Part shown: piece by piece, positions 18,599 through 27,184 of the stretch
Position numbering within the stretch: the stretch's first letter is position 1
How the letters are laid out: each line of letters opens with the position of its first letter
Assembly (NCBI RefSeq): GCF_002117125.1
Contig: NZ_CP019344.1
Location: 1,612,001 to 1,676,000, forward strand
From: Nonlabens spongiae
Lineage (GTDB): Bacteria > Bacteroidota > Bacteroidia > Flavobacteriales > Flavobacteriaceae
Direction: 5' to 3'
DNA: 64,000 nt
Program-made: the position numbers and the translations under genes
The notes under the pieces: generated by a model
The model's input: only the letters and a program-made list of their open reading frames with translations
Told to the model about the DNA's origin: nothing
Database searches by the model: none

Positions 18599-19855
18599 AT
18601 GAAGGTTTTTTTGATCGCCAGTATATTTTCATTAATGACCCTACTTTCTGGGGCTCAGACCATGGATGAGCTTGTCAACGATCCTGACTATATCAAGACG
18701 GTTACATTTAATCTGGATCCTGAAGAGTTGCTACCGGTATTTGAATTAGGCGACCCCATCACCTTAAGTTTTGACGACGTGATAGGTGATGAGGCTGACT
18801 ACTATTATCAATTTGAGCACTACGATTATGACTGGACGCCTAGCCAGTTGTTCAAAAACGAATGGCTTATAGGAATAGACGACGCGCGTATATTTAACTA
18901 CCGCAACTCTTTTACCACACTCCAGCCCTACTCGCATTACATGATGCGTGTTCCTAACCAGTTTACAAAAGGCTTTCGCGTAAGCGGAAACTACATGGTT
19001 CACATTTACAACAGCGACAGGGAGCTGGTTTTCTCACGTAAATTTATGATCAAGGAACCGGGAGCCATAATTGGCGTGGACACAAGACGCGCGCGTGACC
19101 TCAACTACATCCAAACGCAGCAACGCGTTCAGTTTTTTATAGATAGTCAAGAGATTACTTTTATCAATCCAGAGCAGCAGCTTAAAGTCGCCATCGTTAA
19201 AAATGCTGAGATTAACAGCCCGCTCATGAACGTAAAACCTCAATTTAACGTGGGGAACCGCCAGGAATATAAATATGACGCGCTGACCTCTTTCTGGGCA
19301 GGAAATGAGTATCTGTTTTTTGAAAACAAAGATTTCAGATCTCCTAATGTAAATATAGACTATGTGTCGCTTAATGATCTTTATGAAGCTCATTTATATG
19401 TAGATGGACCGCGACTCAATCAAGAGTATACCTACTTTCCAGACATCAATGGGAATTTCCTCGTCACCACTCTTGAGAATGAAGATATTACCGTGCAAGC
19501 AGAGTATGTGGATGTACACTTTACTCTAGACCTACAAGAAGTCAAACTGCCTGAGGGCTCCAGAATTTTTGTGACGGGTAATTACAATGCTTATCAGCTT
19601 CAAGACGAGGCAGAGATGCAATTGAATGAAAACACCGGTCGTTATGAAACCACAATTCTTTTAAAACAAGGTTTCTACAACTACCGCTACAGCGTGATGT
19701 TGCCAGACGGAACCATGGATCACGGACTGATTAGCGGAAACAAATGGCAAACGGAAAATGTGTATTCAATTCTAGCGTATTATCGTGAACTGGGCGGTCG
19801 CTATGATAAACTGATAGGTATAGGACAAGGTAATAGTGAGAATATTACGAATTGA
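18599..19855 (+). CDS. T9SS plug-family protein (DUF5103)
   Basis: 418 residues with a signal peptide (cleavage near SGAQ). The sequence matches what I know of DUF5103, the family of the Plug protein found with the T9SS SprA translocon, thought to close the pore when no substrate is in transit. Recognisable parts are the YYYQFEHYDYDW segment, the LNPEQQ/NAEINSPLM middle and the C-terminal Ig-like part (VTGNYNAY). Residues GFRVSG near position 125 derive from a degenerate palindrome at 18972-18987. The 3' end overlaps the convergent membrane-protein gene by 11 bp. Confidence 0.85.
   Translation: MKVFLIASIFSLMTLLSGAQTMDELVNDPDYIKTVTFNLDPEELLPVFELGDPITLSFDDVIGDEADYYYQFEHYDYDWTPSQLFKNEWLIGIDDARIFNYRNSFTTLQPYSHYMMRVPNQFTKGFRVSGNYMVHIYNSDRELVFSRKFMIKEPGAIIGVDTRRARDLNYIQTQQRVQFFIDSQEITFINPEQQLKVAIVKNAEINSPLMNVKPQFNVGNRQEYKYDALTSFWAGNEYLFFENKDFRSPNVNIDYVSLNDLYEAHLYVDGPRLNQEYTYFPDINGNFLVTTLENEDITVQAEYVDVHFTLDLQEVKLPEGSRIFVTGNYNAYQLQDEAEMQLNENTGRYETTILLKQGFYNYRYSVMLPDGTMDHGLISGNKWQTENVYSILAYYRELGGRYDKLIGIGQGNSENITN
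18972..18987. repeat. Degenerate palindrome inside the T9SS plug gene
   Basis: GCTTTCGCGTAAGCGG: the left arm is intact and the right arm has one change (A to T). Confidence 0.5.
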
Positions 19856-20162
19856 AAAAGCTACTGCTCTTTCTTTTTTGAAAGCTCTTAATTCTAGACA
19901 ATGTCATAATTAATCCGAACAGTCCTGAAACAACTATAAAGACGTAAAGAGTCCACTTTTGTGGGTAATATGTAATTCTGCTCAATAGGAAAATTGCAAT
20001 AATTGTTGAAATGAGATAAACCATCAATAATAGTCCACCTATAAAAGTTTCTGTAATTGAATCCATCAAACTCAAAATCAATATTATTATATAACTTATC
20101 ACAGATATGATTACTAATTTATTGAAAATTCCAACATTTTTATTTGACGATTTTTCCATCAT
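19845..20162 (-). CDS. Small membrane protein, unknown
   Basis: 105 residues with three predicted membrane segments (about 9-30, 36-60, 68-90) and short charged ends. I recognise no family. The start overlaps the end of the thioredoxin-like gene by 23 bp, indicating one mRNA. Base composition is AT-rich like the two genes upstream, unlike the nqr operon, which suggests a small accessory patch. The 3' end overlaps the convergent plug-family gene. Confidence 0.6.
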   Translation of the reverse strand: MMEKSSNKNVGIFNKLVIISVISYIIILILSLMDSITETFIGGLLLMVYLISTIIAIFLLSRITYYPQKWTLYVFIVVSGLFGLIMTLSRIKSFQKRKSSSFFNS

Positions 20163-20611
20163 AAATTTTTAGATGATAAGGGTAAAAAGGAATTTTCTTA
20201 GGCTCAAAAGGTAGCTCTATAGAATCTAAACGATAAGTGTCTACATTTATGTTAGGATGCTTTCTCATAAAACCTTTAATGGTTTCCAATGATTCGAGAG
20301 AGATATAATATTTACTTTTACTCGTTTGATCATCCACTAACATTTCTTCAATACAAGGCTTGCACCATGTAGCCCAAAAATTTAATAGTAAGGTATCCCT
20401 CTTATGAAGATTAACACTAACCTCCTCACCATCTAAACGGGTAAGACTAAAAGTTTCTGCAGTCAAGATTATTTTATCTTTTGCCTCAATTTCAGCTCGC
20501 AACTCTTCAAATTTGTTAATATTAAAAAAAAACATTTCCAAAAGCCGCCACCATAGCTGCTGCTGCAATTACGATTAAAACTATAACAATCGTACGATTG
20601 AAAAATTTCAT
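20140..20611 (-). pseudogene. Membrane-anchored thioredoxin-like protein, frameshifted in a T9 run
   Basis: An ATG at 20611 opens a frame with a membrane anchor (MKFFNRTIVIVLIVIAAAAM) that hits a TAA at 20524-20522. A second frame carries the rest: FEELRAEIEAKDK, FWATWCKPCIEE with the CxxC redox pair, and a thioredoxin-like end. The break lies in a run of nine T residues (minus strand, 20524-20532). Eight T residues would join both parts into a 156-residue TlpA-like protein. It could be a sequence error, slippage or phase variation, or a true pseudogene. Reading only the downstream ORF would miss the anchor. Confidence 0.75.
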
Positions 20612-20664
20612 ATTAAATTATTTAAGGGCAGCAACATGCTGCCCTAGAAAATGGATCACAATAA

Positions 20665-21460
20665 TTAATATAAAATTGAAATTGCCACACAGGACACTCC
20701 CATTGACCCCCAGCTAGAGAGATGCGGTTGTGCAGAACCCCAGGCAATACTGTCCACCATCGTCATCATGTCTCTACAATCATTATCAGCATTACAAGCA
20801 CCTCGTAAACATCCCATACATTCCCCCAACTGACGTTTCCATTGTCACCTCCACGACAATCATCTTCCCAATTATTAGTTGTGGTACTCACTTCTGAATT
20901 ATCTATTCCTCCTAAAATTGGAAAAGTATTAACTGAGACGATCTGTCCTTCTACATAATTTCGTTCAGAAAATTTTTTGTTATAATTCAAATCGTAAGAA
21001 GTGATTTTACCGTCTTGAAGATTAAACGGTGATTCAAAATTTTCTAATACATCTAATGTCATAGCATAATCTCTACTATTTGTAGGAAATGAACTTGACA
21101 TTGTTGAAAGAATTTTAAAACCTGAAATTAAACCTACGTCATTTTTACTTGAATCTTGTAAAATAGCCTTATAGACTCTAATAGTACCTAATTCAGTAGC
21201 TTCATCATATGCTATTATACTATCACCTACCATCTCTACATCTGTTGAAAAGTAATTGGTTAAGACAGAATTATTGGAAACATAGTTTTTGAAATTCACA
21301 AAATCCTCATCATTAGATGCTAATTTAAAAAACACGTTAGTGGGTTCTGCTGACTTCAACTGAAATTCTTCATTTGAAGATTTACTGTTACGCCTTCTTC
21401 TTTAGAACAAGACACCAAAGCAAGTATAGATGTAACTATACCAAAAATTAATTTTTTCAT
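20665..21460 (-). pseudogene. Cys-rich lipoprotein, two frameshifts
   Basis: Starts at an ATG (21460) with a lipoprotein signal ending LALVSC. The middle 197 codons (from 21359) lie in a second frame and the C-terminal tail in a third. Adding one A at 21381-21383 and one G in the G5 run at 20823-20827 yields a continuous 265-residue protein. Its tail is rich in Cys and Met (GECMGCLRGACNADNDCRDMM) and ends CVAISILY at 20665. No family recognised. It stands upstream of the frameshifted thioredoxin-like gene, so a disulfide partner relationship is conceivable. Confidence 0.65.
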
Positions 21461-21604
21461 AAATCATTTAGTTTAAAGTTACTAAAGATATCTCTGCAAA
21501 GATTAAACGAATATGACAATACTTTATTTGCTATTTAAATGGGTTAGTATTTGTTTAACTTTTTTAACATCAGTAAGTTTGATGCAGTAAATCATCTAAC
21601 TTAT

Positions 21605-22843
21605 ATGCCGCCTAAAACCCGCTCACTAGCTCAATATAGAGGTGACCAATGCCTCAACTGTGGAACGCCGCTCGATAAAATAGACAAGTACTGTCATCAA
21701 TGCGGGCAACTCAACTCCACTAAACAACTTGCGCTGAAGGATTTTTTCAGCGAGTTTGTATCCAATTTCTTCTCTTACGATAGTCGCGGCTGGCGCACCA
21801 TCAAACATATTTTATTTAAACCGGGATTTGTAAGTAAAGAATTCATTAGAGGTAAAAGGATGAGCTATGCAAATCCGTTCCGGTTCTTCTTGAGTGTATG
21901 CATCATATTTTTCCTTTTTCTTCAGCTAGAAAACGCATATCAAAAATATTACGGAAACCGTTCCATTCAAGATGGATTGATCAATACAGGCTATGATGAT
22001 CCTGAAGATGCAACTAAAATTAATGACAGCCTTGTCGATCAGGATCGTGAAATCACACTAGCACTCGGCGATGAGGGTATCCAGATAAATGAAATAAACA
22101 ATGAGCTTGAAGCAATTACTGACGAAGAACTCGCACAGATAGAAAGCAAACCGGGTGGGAAATTTATTGCCAATAAAATAAGAGAAGAACGTGATGCCGA
22201 GCTTGCAAGACAACGCAAGGATACGACTCAATCTGAACAGAAAGAATACACCTATGTTACCCAAAAAGAACTGGATGAGATGGGCTGGTTCAAACAAATT
22301 TCTGAGCAAATAGGAGACTATACCAATTATTACGATCGGGAGCAGATCGTTGATCCTAAAGTTGCACTTAAAAACCTAGAGCACCGCGTAGATACGTATA
22401 ATATTGCAGTGTACGAGCGTGCGCAGCTTTTAGAACGCATCGAGGGCGACCCGAGTATTTTGATCAGTGTCATCCTTCCTAAACTGCCTATATTTTTATT
22501 TCTGTTTACTCCGTTTGTGACACTATTCCTCTGGCTGTTATACTTAAGGAGAAGCTTCACTTTTATGGAGCATTTAATTTTTTCATTTAACGTTCTGACC
22601 TTCGCTTTCTTGAGTGGGTTTATCTTGATTCTACTCAATCTAGCAACCTTTGGCTGGCTGGATTTGTCGTTCATATTCTTTTTCTTGATAGGCCCCTTTT
22701 ACCTCTACAAATCCATGAGGAATTTTTACGGCCAGAGCAGAATGAAAACCATCATCAAATTTTTATTGATTAATTTTGTTTACTCATTTGCGTTCTCAAT
22801 AGGCTTTGTCCTGTTGCTTTTAATAGGCATCGCAATAAGTTGA
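21605..22843 (+). CDS. DUF3667 membrane protein with N-terminal zinc ribbon
   Basis: Start taken at ATG 21605 (MPPKTRSLAQ), 412 residues; a longer ORF begins at 21551 with less plausible sequence. A four-Cys ribbon (Cys16, 19, 30, 33: CLNCG...YCHQCGQ) precedes LKDFFSEFVSNFFSYDSR and RTIKHILFKPGFVSKEFIRGKR, which mark DUF3667. Then come a membrane helix, a long charged, coiled-coil-like loop and three to four C-terminal helices. Function unknown. apaG follows directly, with 2 bp between stop and ATG. Confidence 0.88.
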   Translation: MPPKTRSLAQYRGDQCLNCGTPLDKIDKYCHQCGQLNSTKQLALKDFFSEFVSNFFSYDSRGWRTIKHILFKPGFVSKEFIRGKRMSYANPFRFFLSVCIIFFLFLQLENAYQKYYGNRSIQDGLINTGYDDPEDATKINDSLVDQDREITLALGDEGIQINEINNELEAITDEELAQIESKPGGKFIANKIREERDAELARQRKDTTQSEQKEYTYVTQKELDEMGWFKQISEQIGDYTNYYDREQIVDPKVALKNLEHRVDTYNIAVYERAQLLERIEGDPSILISVILPKLPIFLFLFTPFVTLFLWLLYLRRSFTFMEHLIFSFNVLTFAFLSGFILILLNLATFGWLDLSFIFFFLIGPFYLYKSMRNFYGQSRMKTIIKFLLINFVYSFAFSIGFVLLLLIGIAIS

Positions 22844-22845
22844 TT

Positions 22846-23232
22846 ATGATACAACAAGTCACCAGGGGAATTAAAATTTCGGTTGCAACGAGTTTTGAGG
22901 GTACATTTTATAAAGATTATAAAATGCACTTTGCCTTTGGTTACACTATAACGATCGAGAACCGCAGTAAGGACAGTGTGCAACTTACTTCAAGACACTG
23001 GAAGATCAAGAATGCTTTAAGCCGCACAGAGCATGTGGACGGCGAGGGCGTCATCGGTAAGAAGCCTGTGCTCAAGCCGGGCCAGTCCCATACTTATCGC
23101 AGCGGTTGCCTGCTTACTTCTCCCATAGGCAGTATGAGTGGTTATTACAACATGATCAACTTTACAAACACACGTCAGTTTAGGGTGACGATCCCTGTTT
23201 TTAGGCTCAATGCTCCCTTTGCGTTGAATTAG
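22846..23232 (+). CDS. apaG: Co2+/Mg2+ efflux-associated protein ApaG
   Basis: 128 residues from the ATG at 22846 (an in-frame TTG lies 6 nt earlier). Beta-sandwich fold with family sequence: FAFGYTITIENRS, VQLTSRHWKI, VDGEGVIGKKPVLKPGQSHTY, TSPIGSMSGYY. The Nudix/ApaH companion is absent here. The family's biochemical role is unclear. It follows DUF3667 by 2 bp, so likely co-transcribed. Confidence 0.93.
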   Translation: MIQQVTRGIKISVATSFEGTFYKDYKMHFAFGYTITIENRSKDSVQLTSRHWKIKNALSRTEHVDGEGVIGKKPVLKPGQSHTYRSGCLLTSPIGSMSGYYNMINFTNTRQFRVTIPVFRLNAPFALN

Positions 23233-23279
23233 AAGTTGGGATAAATTCCTTTTTATAGAACAGATTTTTGTTGTGATCT

Positions 23280-23295
23280 CGCTTTCGCGAAAGCG
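23280..23295. repeat. 16-bp palindrome between apaG and pruA
   Basis: Perfect copy. Right flank GTAC, a variant shared with other copies. A separate small inverted repeat, AAATTC-ACGC-GAATTT, lies at 23368-23383 just before pruA and could be an operator. Confidence 0.95.
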
Positions 23296-23402
23296 TACAA
23301 ATTCACAAACACCTCCATTCACAATAACGTTTTACTAATCGGCTGGCTGCTCCGTTAGATTCTTCGTAAATTCACGCGAATTTTTAAAATACATCAATAC
23401 CA

Positions 23403-25031
23403 ATGGGAAAAGGTTTTTTTAATGTACCCGTAGCGGTAAATGAGCCTATCAAATCATATGCACCCGGGACTGACGAGCGCGAGGAAGTCCTGGAAGCCTA
23501 CAAAGAATTGTGGAATGCAGAGACTGAAGTCCCGCTCTACATCAATGGGGAAGCGGTAAAGACTGGAGACACTGCCAGAATCAGACCACCGCACGATCAT
23601 AATCATAACGCAGGAACCTACCATCGTGCTGGCAAAAAAGAAGTAAACGATGCTATAAACACAGCATTAGAAGCTCGCAAAGCCTGGGCTGACATGCCAT
23701 GGGAACAGCGTGCCGGCATTTTCCTCAAAGCCGCTGAACTTGTTGCTGGCCCTTATCGTGCCAGAATCAATGCCGCGACCATGATCAATCAGTCCAAAAC
23801 TATTTTCCAAGCTGAGATCGACAGTGCTTGTGAACTTGTGGACTTTTTGAGATTCAACGTAGAATTCATGACAGAGATCTACGCCGAGCAGCCTGAGTCT
23901 ACTTCAGGTGCGTGGAACAGATTAGAGTACCGCCCGCTTGAAGGATTTGTGTACTGTGTATCTCCATTCAATTTTACAGCTATTGCCGGTAATTTGCCAG
24001 CGAGCGCAGCTCTTATGGGTAATGTTTGTGTATGGAAGCCTAGCGACCACCAGATGCTCAGTGCTCAAGTTATTGCCGAAGTTTTTGAAGAAGCTGGAGT
24101 TCCAGCCGGAGTCATCAACATGGTAAATGCTGAGCCCGTTATGATGACAGACATCGTCATGTCCCATGCAGATTTTGCTGGAGTTCACTTTACAGGTTCA
24201 ACTACTGTATTCAAAGGTCTCTGGAGTAAAATAGGCGAGAATATCAATACTTATAAAACCTACCCTAGAATCGTGGGAGAAACCGGCGGTAAGGATTTTA
24301 TCATGGCTCACAAATCAGCGGTTCCTGCTCAGGTAGCAACGGCTATCGTGCGTGGTGCTTTTGAATTCCAAGGTCAAAAATGTAGCGCAGCATCTCGTGC
24401 CTACATCCCTAAAAGTATTTGGGGAGAAGTTGAAAAACTCATACGTCGCGATGTGGAATCCTTCAAAATGGGCTCTCCTGAAGACATGAGCAATTTTATT
24501 ACCGCAGTTATTCATGAAGGAAGTTTTGATAAGCTTGCCAAATATATCGATGCGGCTAAGGAAAGTGACGAGGCTGAAGTTATCATAGGAGGAAACTACG
24601 ACAAGTCCAAAGGCTGGTTTGTAGACCCGACCGTCATCGTAACAGATAATCCCAAGTACGAGACTATGGAAACAGAGCTCTTCGGTCCAGTGATTACCAT
24701 TTATATTTATGAAGATGACCAGTTTGAAGAAACGCTCAAGCTTGTAGATGAAACAAGTGAATACGCTCTTACCGGTTCTATTATGGCTCAAGATCGTTAT
24801 GCAATCAGTACGGCGACACATGCGCTTCAAAACTGTGCTGGAAACTTCTATATCAACGATAAATGTACCGGCGCTGTTGTAGGCCAGCAGCCCTTTGGTG
24901 GAGCAAGAGCTTCAGGAACTAATGATAAAGCAGGATCTAAGCTCAACTTGCTACGATGGGTAAGCCCTCGTATGATCAAGGAAACTTTTGTAACCCCTAC
25001 GGATTATAGGTATCCATTTTTGGGCGAGTAA
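23403..25031 (+). CDS. pruA: L-glutamate gamma-semialdehyde dehydrogenase (P5C dehydrogenase)
   Basis: Oxidises L-glutamate 5-semialdehyde to glutamate with NAD+, the second step of proline degradation. The 542-residue length and N-terminal extension are typical of stand-alone, single-domain P5CDH. Catalytic Glu293 (GETGGKDF) and Cys327 (GQKCSAA) are in place, with SPFNFTAIAGNLPA as part of the NAD site. No proline dehydrogenase lies nearby. A clear terminator follows. Confidence 0.95.
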   Translation: MGKGFFNVPVAVNEPIKSYAPGTDEREEVLEAYKELWNAETEVPLYINGEAVKTGDTARIRPPHDHNHNAGTYHRAGKKEVNDAINTALEARKAWADMPWEQRAGIFLKAAELVAGPYRARINAATMINQSKTIFQAEIDSACELVDFLRFNVEFMTEIYAEQPESTSGAWNRLEYRPLEGFVYCVSPFNFTAIAGNLPASAALMGNVCVWKPSDHQMLSAQVIAEVFEEAGVPAGVINMVNAEPVMMTDIVMSHADFAGVHFTGSTTVFKGLWSKIGENINTYKTYPRIVGETGGKDFIMAHKSAVPAQVATAIVRGAFEFQGQKCSAASRAYIPKSIWGEVEKLIRRDVESFKMGSPEDMSNFITAVIHEGSFDKLAKYIDAAKESDEAEVIIGGNYDKSKGWFVDPTVIVTDNPKYETMETELFGPVITIYIYEDDQFEETLKLVDETSEYALTGSIMAQDRYAISTATHALQNCAGNFYINDKCTGAVVGQQPFGGARASGTNDKAGSKLNLLRWVSPRMIKETFVTPTDYRYPFLGE

Positions 25032-25055
25032 ATTTGAACTGAGATGTTTTATACT

Positions 25056-25090
25056 AAGCCTCGATTTTTGATAAAGTCGAGGCTTTTATA
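25056..25090 (+). terminator. Rho-independent terminator after pruA
   Basis: Nine-bp stem AAGCCTCGA/TCGAGGCTT with a 12-nt loop, followed by TT and AT-rich sequence. Lies between convergent pruA and rsmG. Confidence 0.85.
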
Positions 25091-25092
25091 AT

Positions 25093-25734
25093 TTATAATG
25101 GCAAGTGCACCACTTTTTTGGTTTCAAAAAACTCTTCTTCAAACACATCAGAGAGTTCGTAGATATACGCATTCGGGAACGGCTTGAGCTCTTCCCTTAG
25201 ATCACCACCTTTGAGGTAGAGAATTCCATTCTCGACGGTGTGGTAGCTGTCCTTTCTGACTTTATTGCGGGTCCACTTAACGAAATCGTCCATGTTAGTC
25301 ACTGCTCTACTCACGATAAAATCAAATCGACCTTTTACTTTCTCAGCTCGACCGTGTGCGGTGGTCACATTTTTGAGATCCAGAGCTTCTACAACGGCAT
25401 CCACGACTTTAATCTTTTTAGCGATAGCATCGACTAGATGAAATTGCGTTTTTGGAAATAGGATAGCGAGGGGAATTCCAGGAAAACCTCCTCCCGTTCC
25501 CACATCTAGAACCCTTGTACCGCCTTTGGTATTGGGTAAGCTTTCGCGAAAGCGTACCACAGAAACGATCCCCAGCGAGTGCAGTACATGACGCTCATAA
25601 AGTTGATCGATATCTTTACGGGATATCACGTTAATCTGAGCATTCCACTCCTTATAAAGTTCCTCCAGCTGGGCAAACTGACGTTCTTGCTCTGCTGTAA
25701 TGTGCGGAAAATAGTGTTTGATAATTTGGGACAC
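25093..25734 (-). CDS. rsmG: 16S rRNA (guanine527-N7)-methyltransferase RsmG
   Basis: SAM-dependent methylation of G527 in the decoding region of 16S rRNA. The longer ORF starts with a TTG at 25752 that lies inside the TATTTTTG promoter box, so the real start must be downstream; GTG at 25734 (MSQIIKHYFPHIT) gives 213 residues. The SAM loop LDVGTGGGFPGIPLAI and the INVISRKD and FDFIVSRAV motifs are family signatures. A palindrome copy at 25539-25554 encodes RFRES at about residues 61-65. Confidence 0.95.
   Translation of the reverse strand: MSQIIKHYFPHITAEQERQFAQLEELYKEWNAQINVISRKDIDQLYERHVLHSLGIVSVVRFRESLPNTKGGTRVLDVGTGGGFPGIPLAILFPKTQFHLVDAIAKKIKVVDAVVEALDLKNVTTAHGRAEKVKGRFDFIVSRAVTNMDDFVKWTRNKVRKDSYHTVENGILYLKGGDLREELKPFPNAYIYELSDVFEEEFFETKKVVHLPL
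25539..25554. repeat. 16-bp palindrome, one edge mismatch, inside rsmG
   Basis: AGCTTTCGCGAAAGCG, first base A instead of C; the inner 14 bp are perfect. Confidence 0.9.
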
Positions 25735-25749
25735 GCAGTAAATTTTTGA

Positions 25750-25757
25750 CAAAAATA
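25750..25757 (-). promoter_or_regulatory. -7 box TATTTTTG of rsmG
   Basis: Minus-strand match to TAnnTTTG that decides the start at 25734. The divergent box for the aminotransferase lies 41 bp away. Confidence 0.7.
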
Positions 25758-25797
25758 CGAGTTTAGAAATCGATGTTTAAATATGTTTGTGAACCGC

Positions 25798-25805
25798 TAC
25801 CTTTG
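25798..25805 (+). promoter_or_regulatory. -7 box TACCTTTG of the aminotransferase gene
   Basis: Exact TAnnTTTG match 15 nt before the ATG at 25821. Confidence 0.7.
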
Positions 25806-25820
25806 TTTAAAACCTGAAAT

Positions 25821-27014
25821 ATGAACCCAAGACTTTCTGACCGCATCAACAACTTACCTACAAGTGCAACGCTCGCTATGGCTGCCAAGGCTCGTGAGCT
25901 TAAGGAGCAAGGAAAGGACATCATAGGTCTGAGTCTGGGCGAGCCTGATTTCAACACACCTGATTTTGTTAAGGAAGCAGCGATTCAAGCCATCAACGAT
26001 AATTATAACAGCTACACTCCCGTAGACGGCTATGCAGAACTCAAGGATGCCATCATTCATAAATTTAAACGCGATAACAATCTAACTTACAATCGCGATC
26101 AGATCGTAGTCTCGACTGGTGCCAAGCAAAGCATTGCAAACGTCGCGATGGTGCTTTTAAACAAAGGCGATGAGTGCATCCTACCAGCGCCGTACTGGGT
26201 AAGTTATTCCGCTATCGTAGAGCTTGCAGAAGGCGTTCCCGTTGAAGTACGTGCTGGGGTTGAACAAAATTTTAAGATGACGGCCCAGCAGTTGAAGGAT
26301 GCCATCACGCCCAAAACAAAAATGATTCTCTTCTCCTCGCCTAACAATCCCAGTGGAAGTGTTTTCAGTCAGGAGGAACTTCAATCCTTTGCCGATGTGC
26401 TGGCGGATCACCCAGACATTATCGTGGTAAGTGACGAGATTTATGAGCACATCAACTATACCGGTCAGCACGCAAGCATGGCCAGCATACCAGAGATGTA
26501 CGACCGCACGGTTACGATAAATGGCGTGAGCAAGGCATTTGCCATGACGGGCTGGCGCGTGGGTTACATAGGAGCACCCAGCTGGATCGCTCGCGCTTGT
26601 AACAAGATGCAGGGTCAAATCACCAGCGGAACCAACTGTATCGCGCAGCGAGCGGTGATCACGGCCCTGGAAGCTCCCGTTTCTAAGATTCAGTATATGG
26701 TGGACGCTTTCGCGAAAAGGAGAGACCTTATACTCAAAGAACTTAAAGAAATCACCGGATTCAAAACCGACAGTCCCGAAGGTGCCTTTTATGTATTTCC
26801 AGATATCTCAGATTGGTTTGGCAAGGAAGTCAACGGGCACAAGATCTATAACGCGACCGATTTCTCACTGATGATTCTTGAAGAATGTCATGTCGCCACG
26901 GTGTCGGGAGATGCCTTCGGTGCGCCTAACTGTATACGCATTTCTTATGCAGCAAGTGAGGAGCAAATCCTTGAGGCGATGAGGAGAATGAAAGAGGTTT
27001 TTGGGAAGTCTTAA
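25821..27014 (+). CDS. Pyridoxal-phosphate aspartate aminotransferase (class I)
   Basis: 397-residue fold-type I aminotransferase, likely interconverting aspartate/2-oxoglutarate with oxaloacetate/glutamate. PLP Lys238 lies in NGVSKAFAMTGWRVGY; SLGEPDFNTP (38-47), SSPNNPSGS (172-180) and VSDEIYEH (203-210) are class signatures. A degenerate palindrome (26705-26720) encodes AFAKRR at about 296-301. It runs divergently from rsmG. Substrate range is inferred from similarity to the bacterial AspC-like Ib group. Confidence 0.94.
   Translation: MNPRLSDRINNLPTSATLAMAAKARELKEQGKDIIGLSLGEPDFNTPDFVKEAAIQAINDNYNSYTPVDGYAELKDAIIHKFKRDNNLTYNRDQIVVSTGAKQSIANVAMVLLNKGDECILPAPYWVSYSAIVELAEGVPVEVRAGVEQNFKMTAQQLKDAITPKTKMILFSSPNNPSGSVFSQEELQSFADVLADHPDIIVVSDEIYEHINYTGQHASMASIPEMYDRTVTINGVSKAFAMTGWRVGYIGAPSWIARACNKMQGQITSGTNCIAQRAVITALEAPVSKIQYMVDAFAKRRDLILKELKEITGFKTDSPEGAFYVFPDISDWFGKEVNGHKIYNATDFSLMILEECHVATVSGDAFGAPNCIRISYAASEEQILEAMRRMKEVFGKS
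26705..26720. repeat. Degenerate palindrome in the aminotransferase gene
   Basis: CGCTTTCGCGAAAAGG: left arm and centre intact, right arm changed at three positions. Confidence 0.6.
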
Positions 27015-27066
27015 TCGTTTAGAGTTAACAACTTTTAAAATTCGTAGTTTTTAAAATTCCTGAACA

Positions 27067-27094
27067 CCCCCACCCACCTCAATGGGGGCTTTTT
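27067..27094 (+). terminator. Terminator after the aminotransferase gene
   Basis: Stem CCCCCA/TGGGGG with a 10-nt loop, then CTTTTT. Confidence 0.7.
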
Positions 27095-27184
27095 ACTTTG
27101 AAAAGAGTAAACATACCGTTATTTAAGAGATACAACTAGACTAGTGATATTTCTAGCTCAAGTTCGATTTCACATTCCTCTACC

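Noticed and set aside
20140..21460. Bacteriocin or toxin-immunity locus
   Set aside because: Cys-rich tail and redox partner are suggestive, but there is no leader, transporter or immunity gene, and the frames are uncertain.
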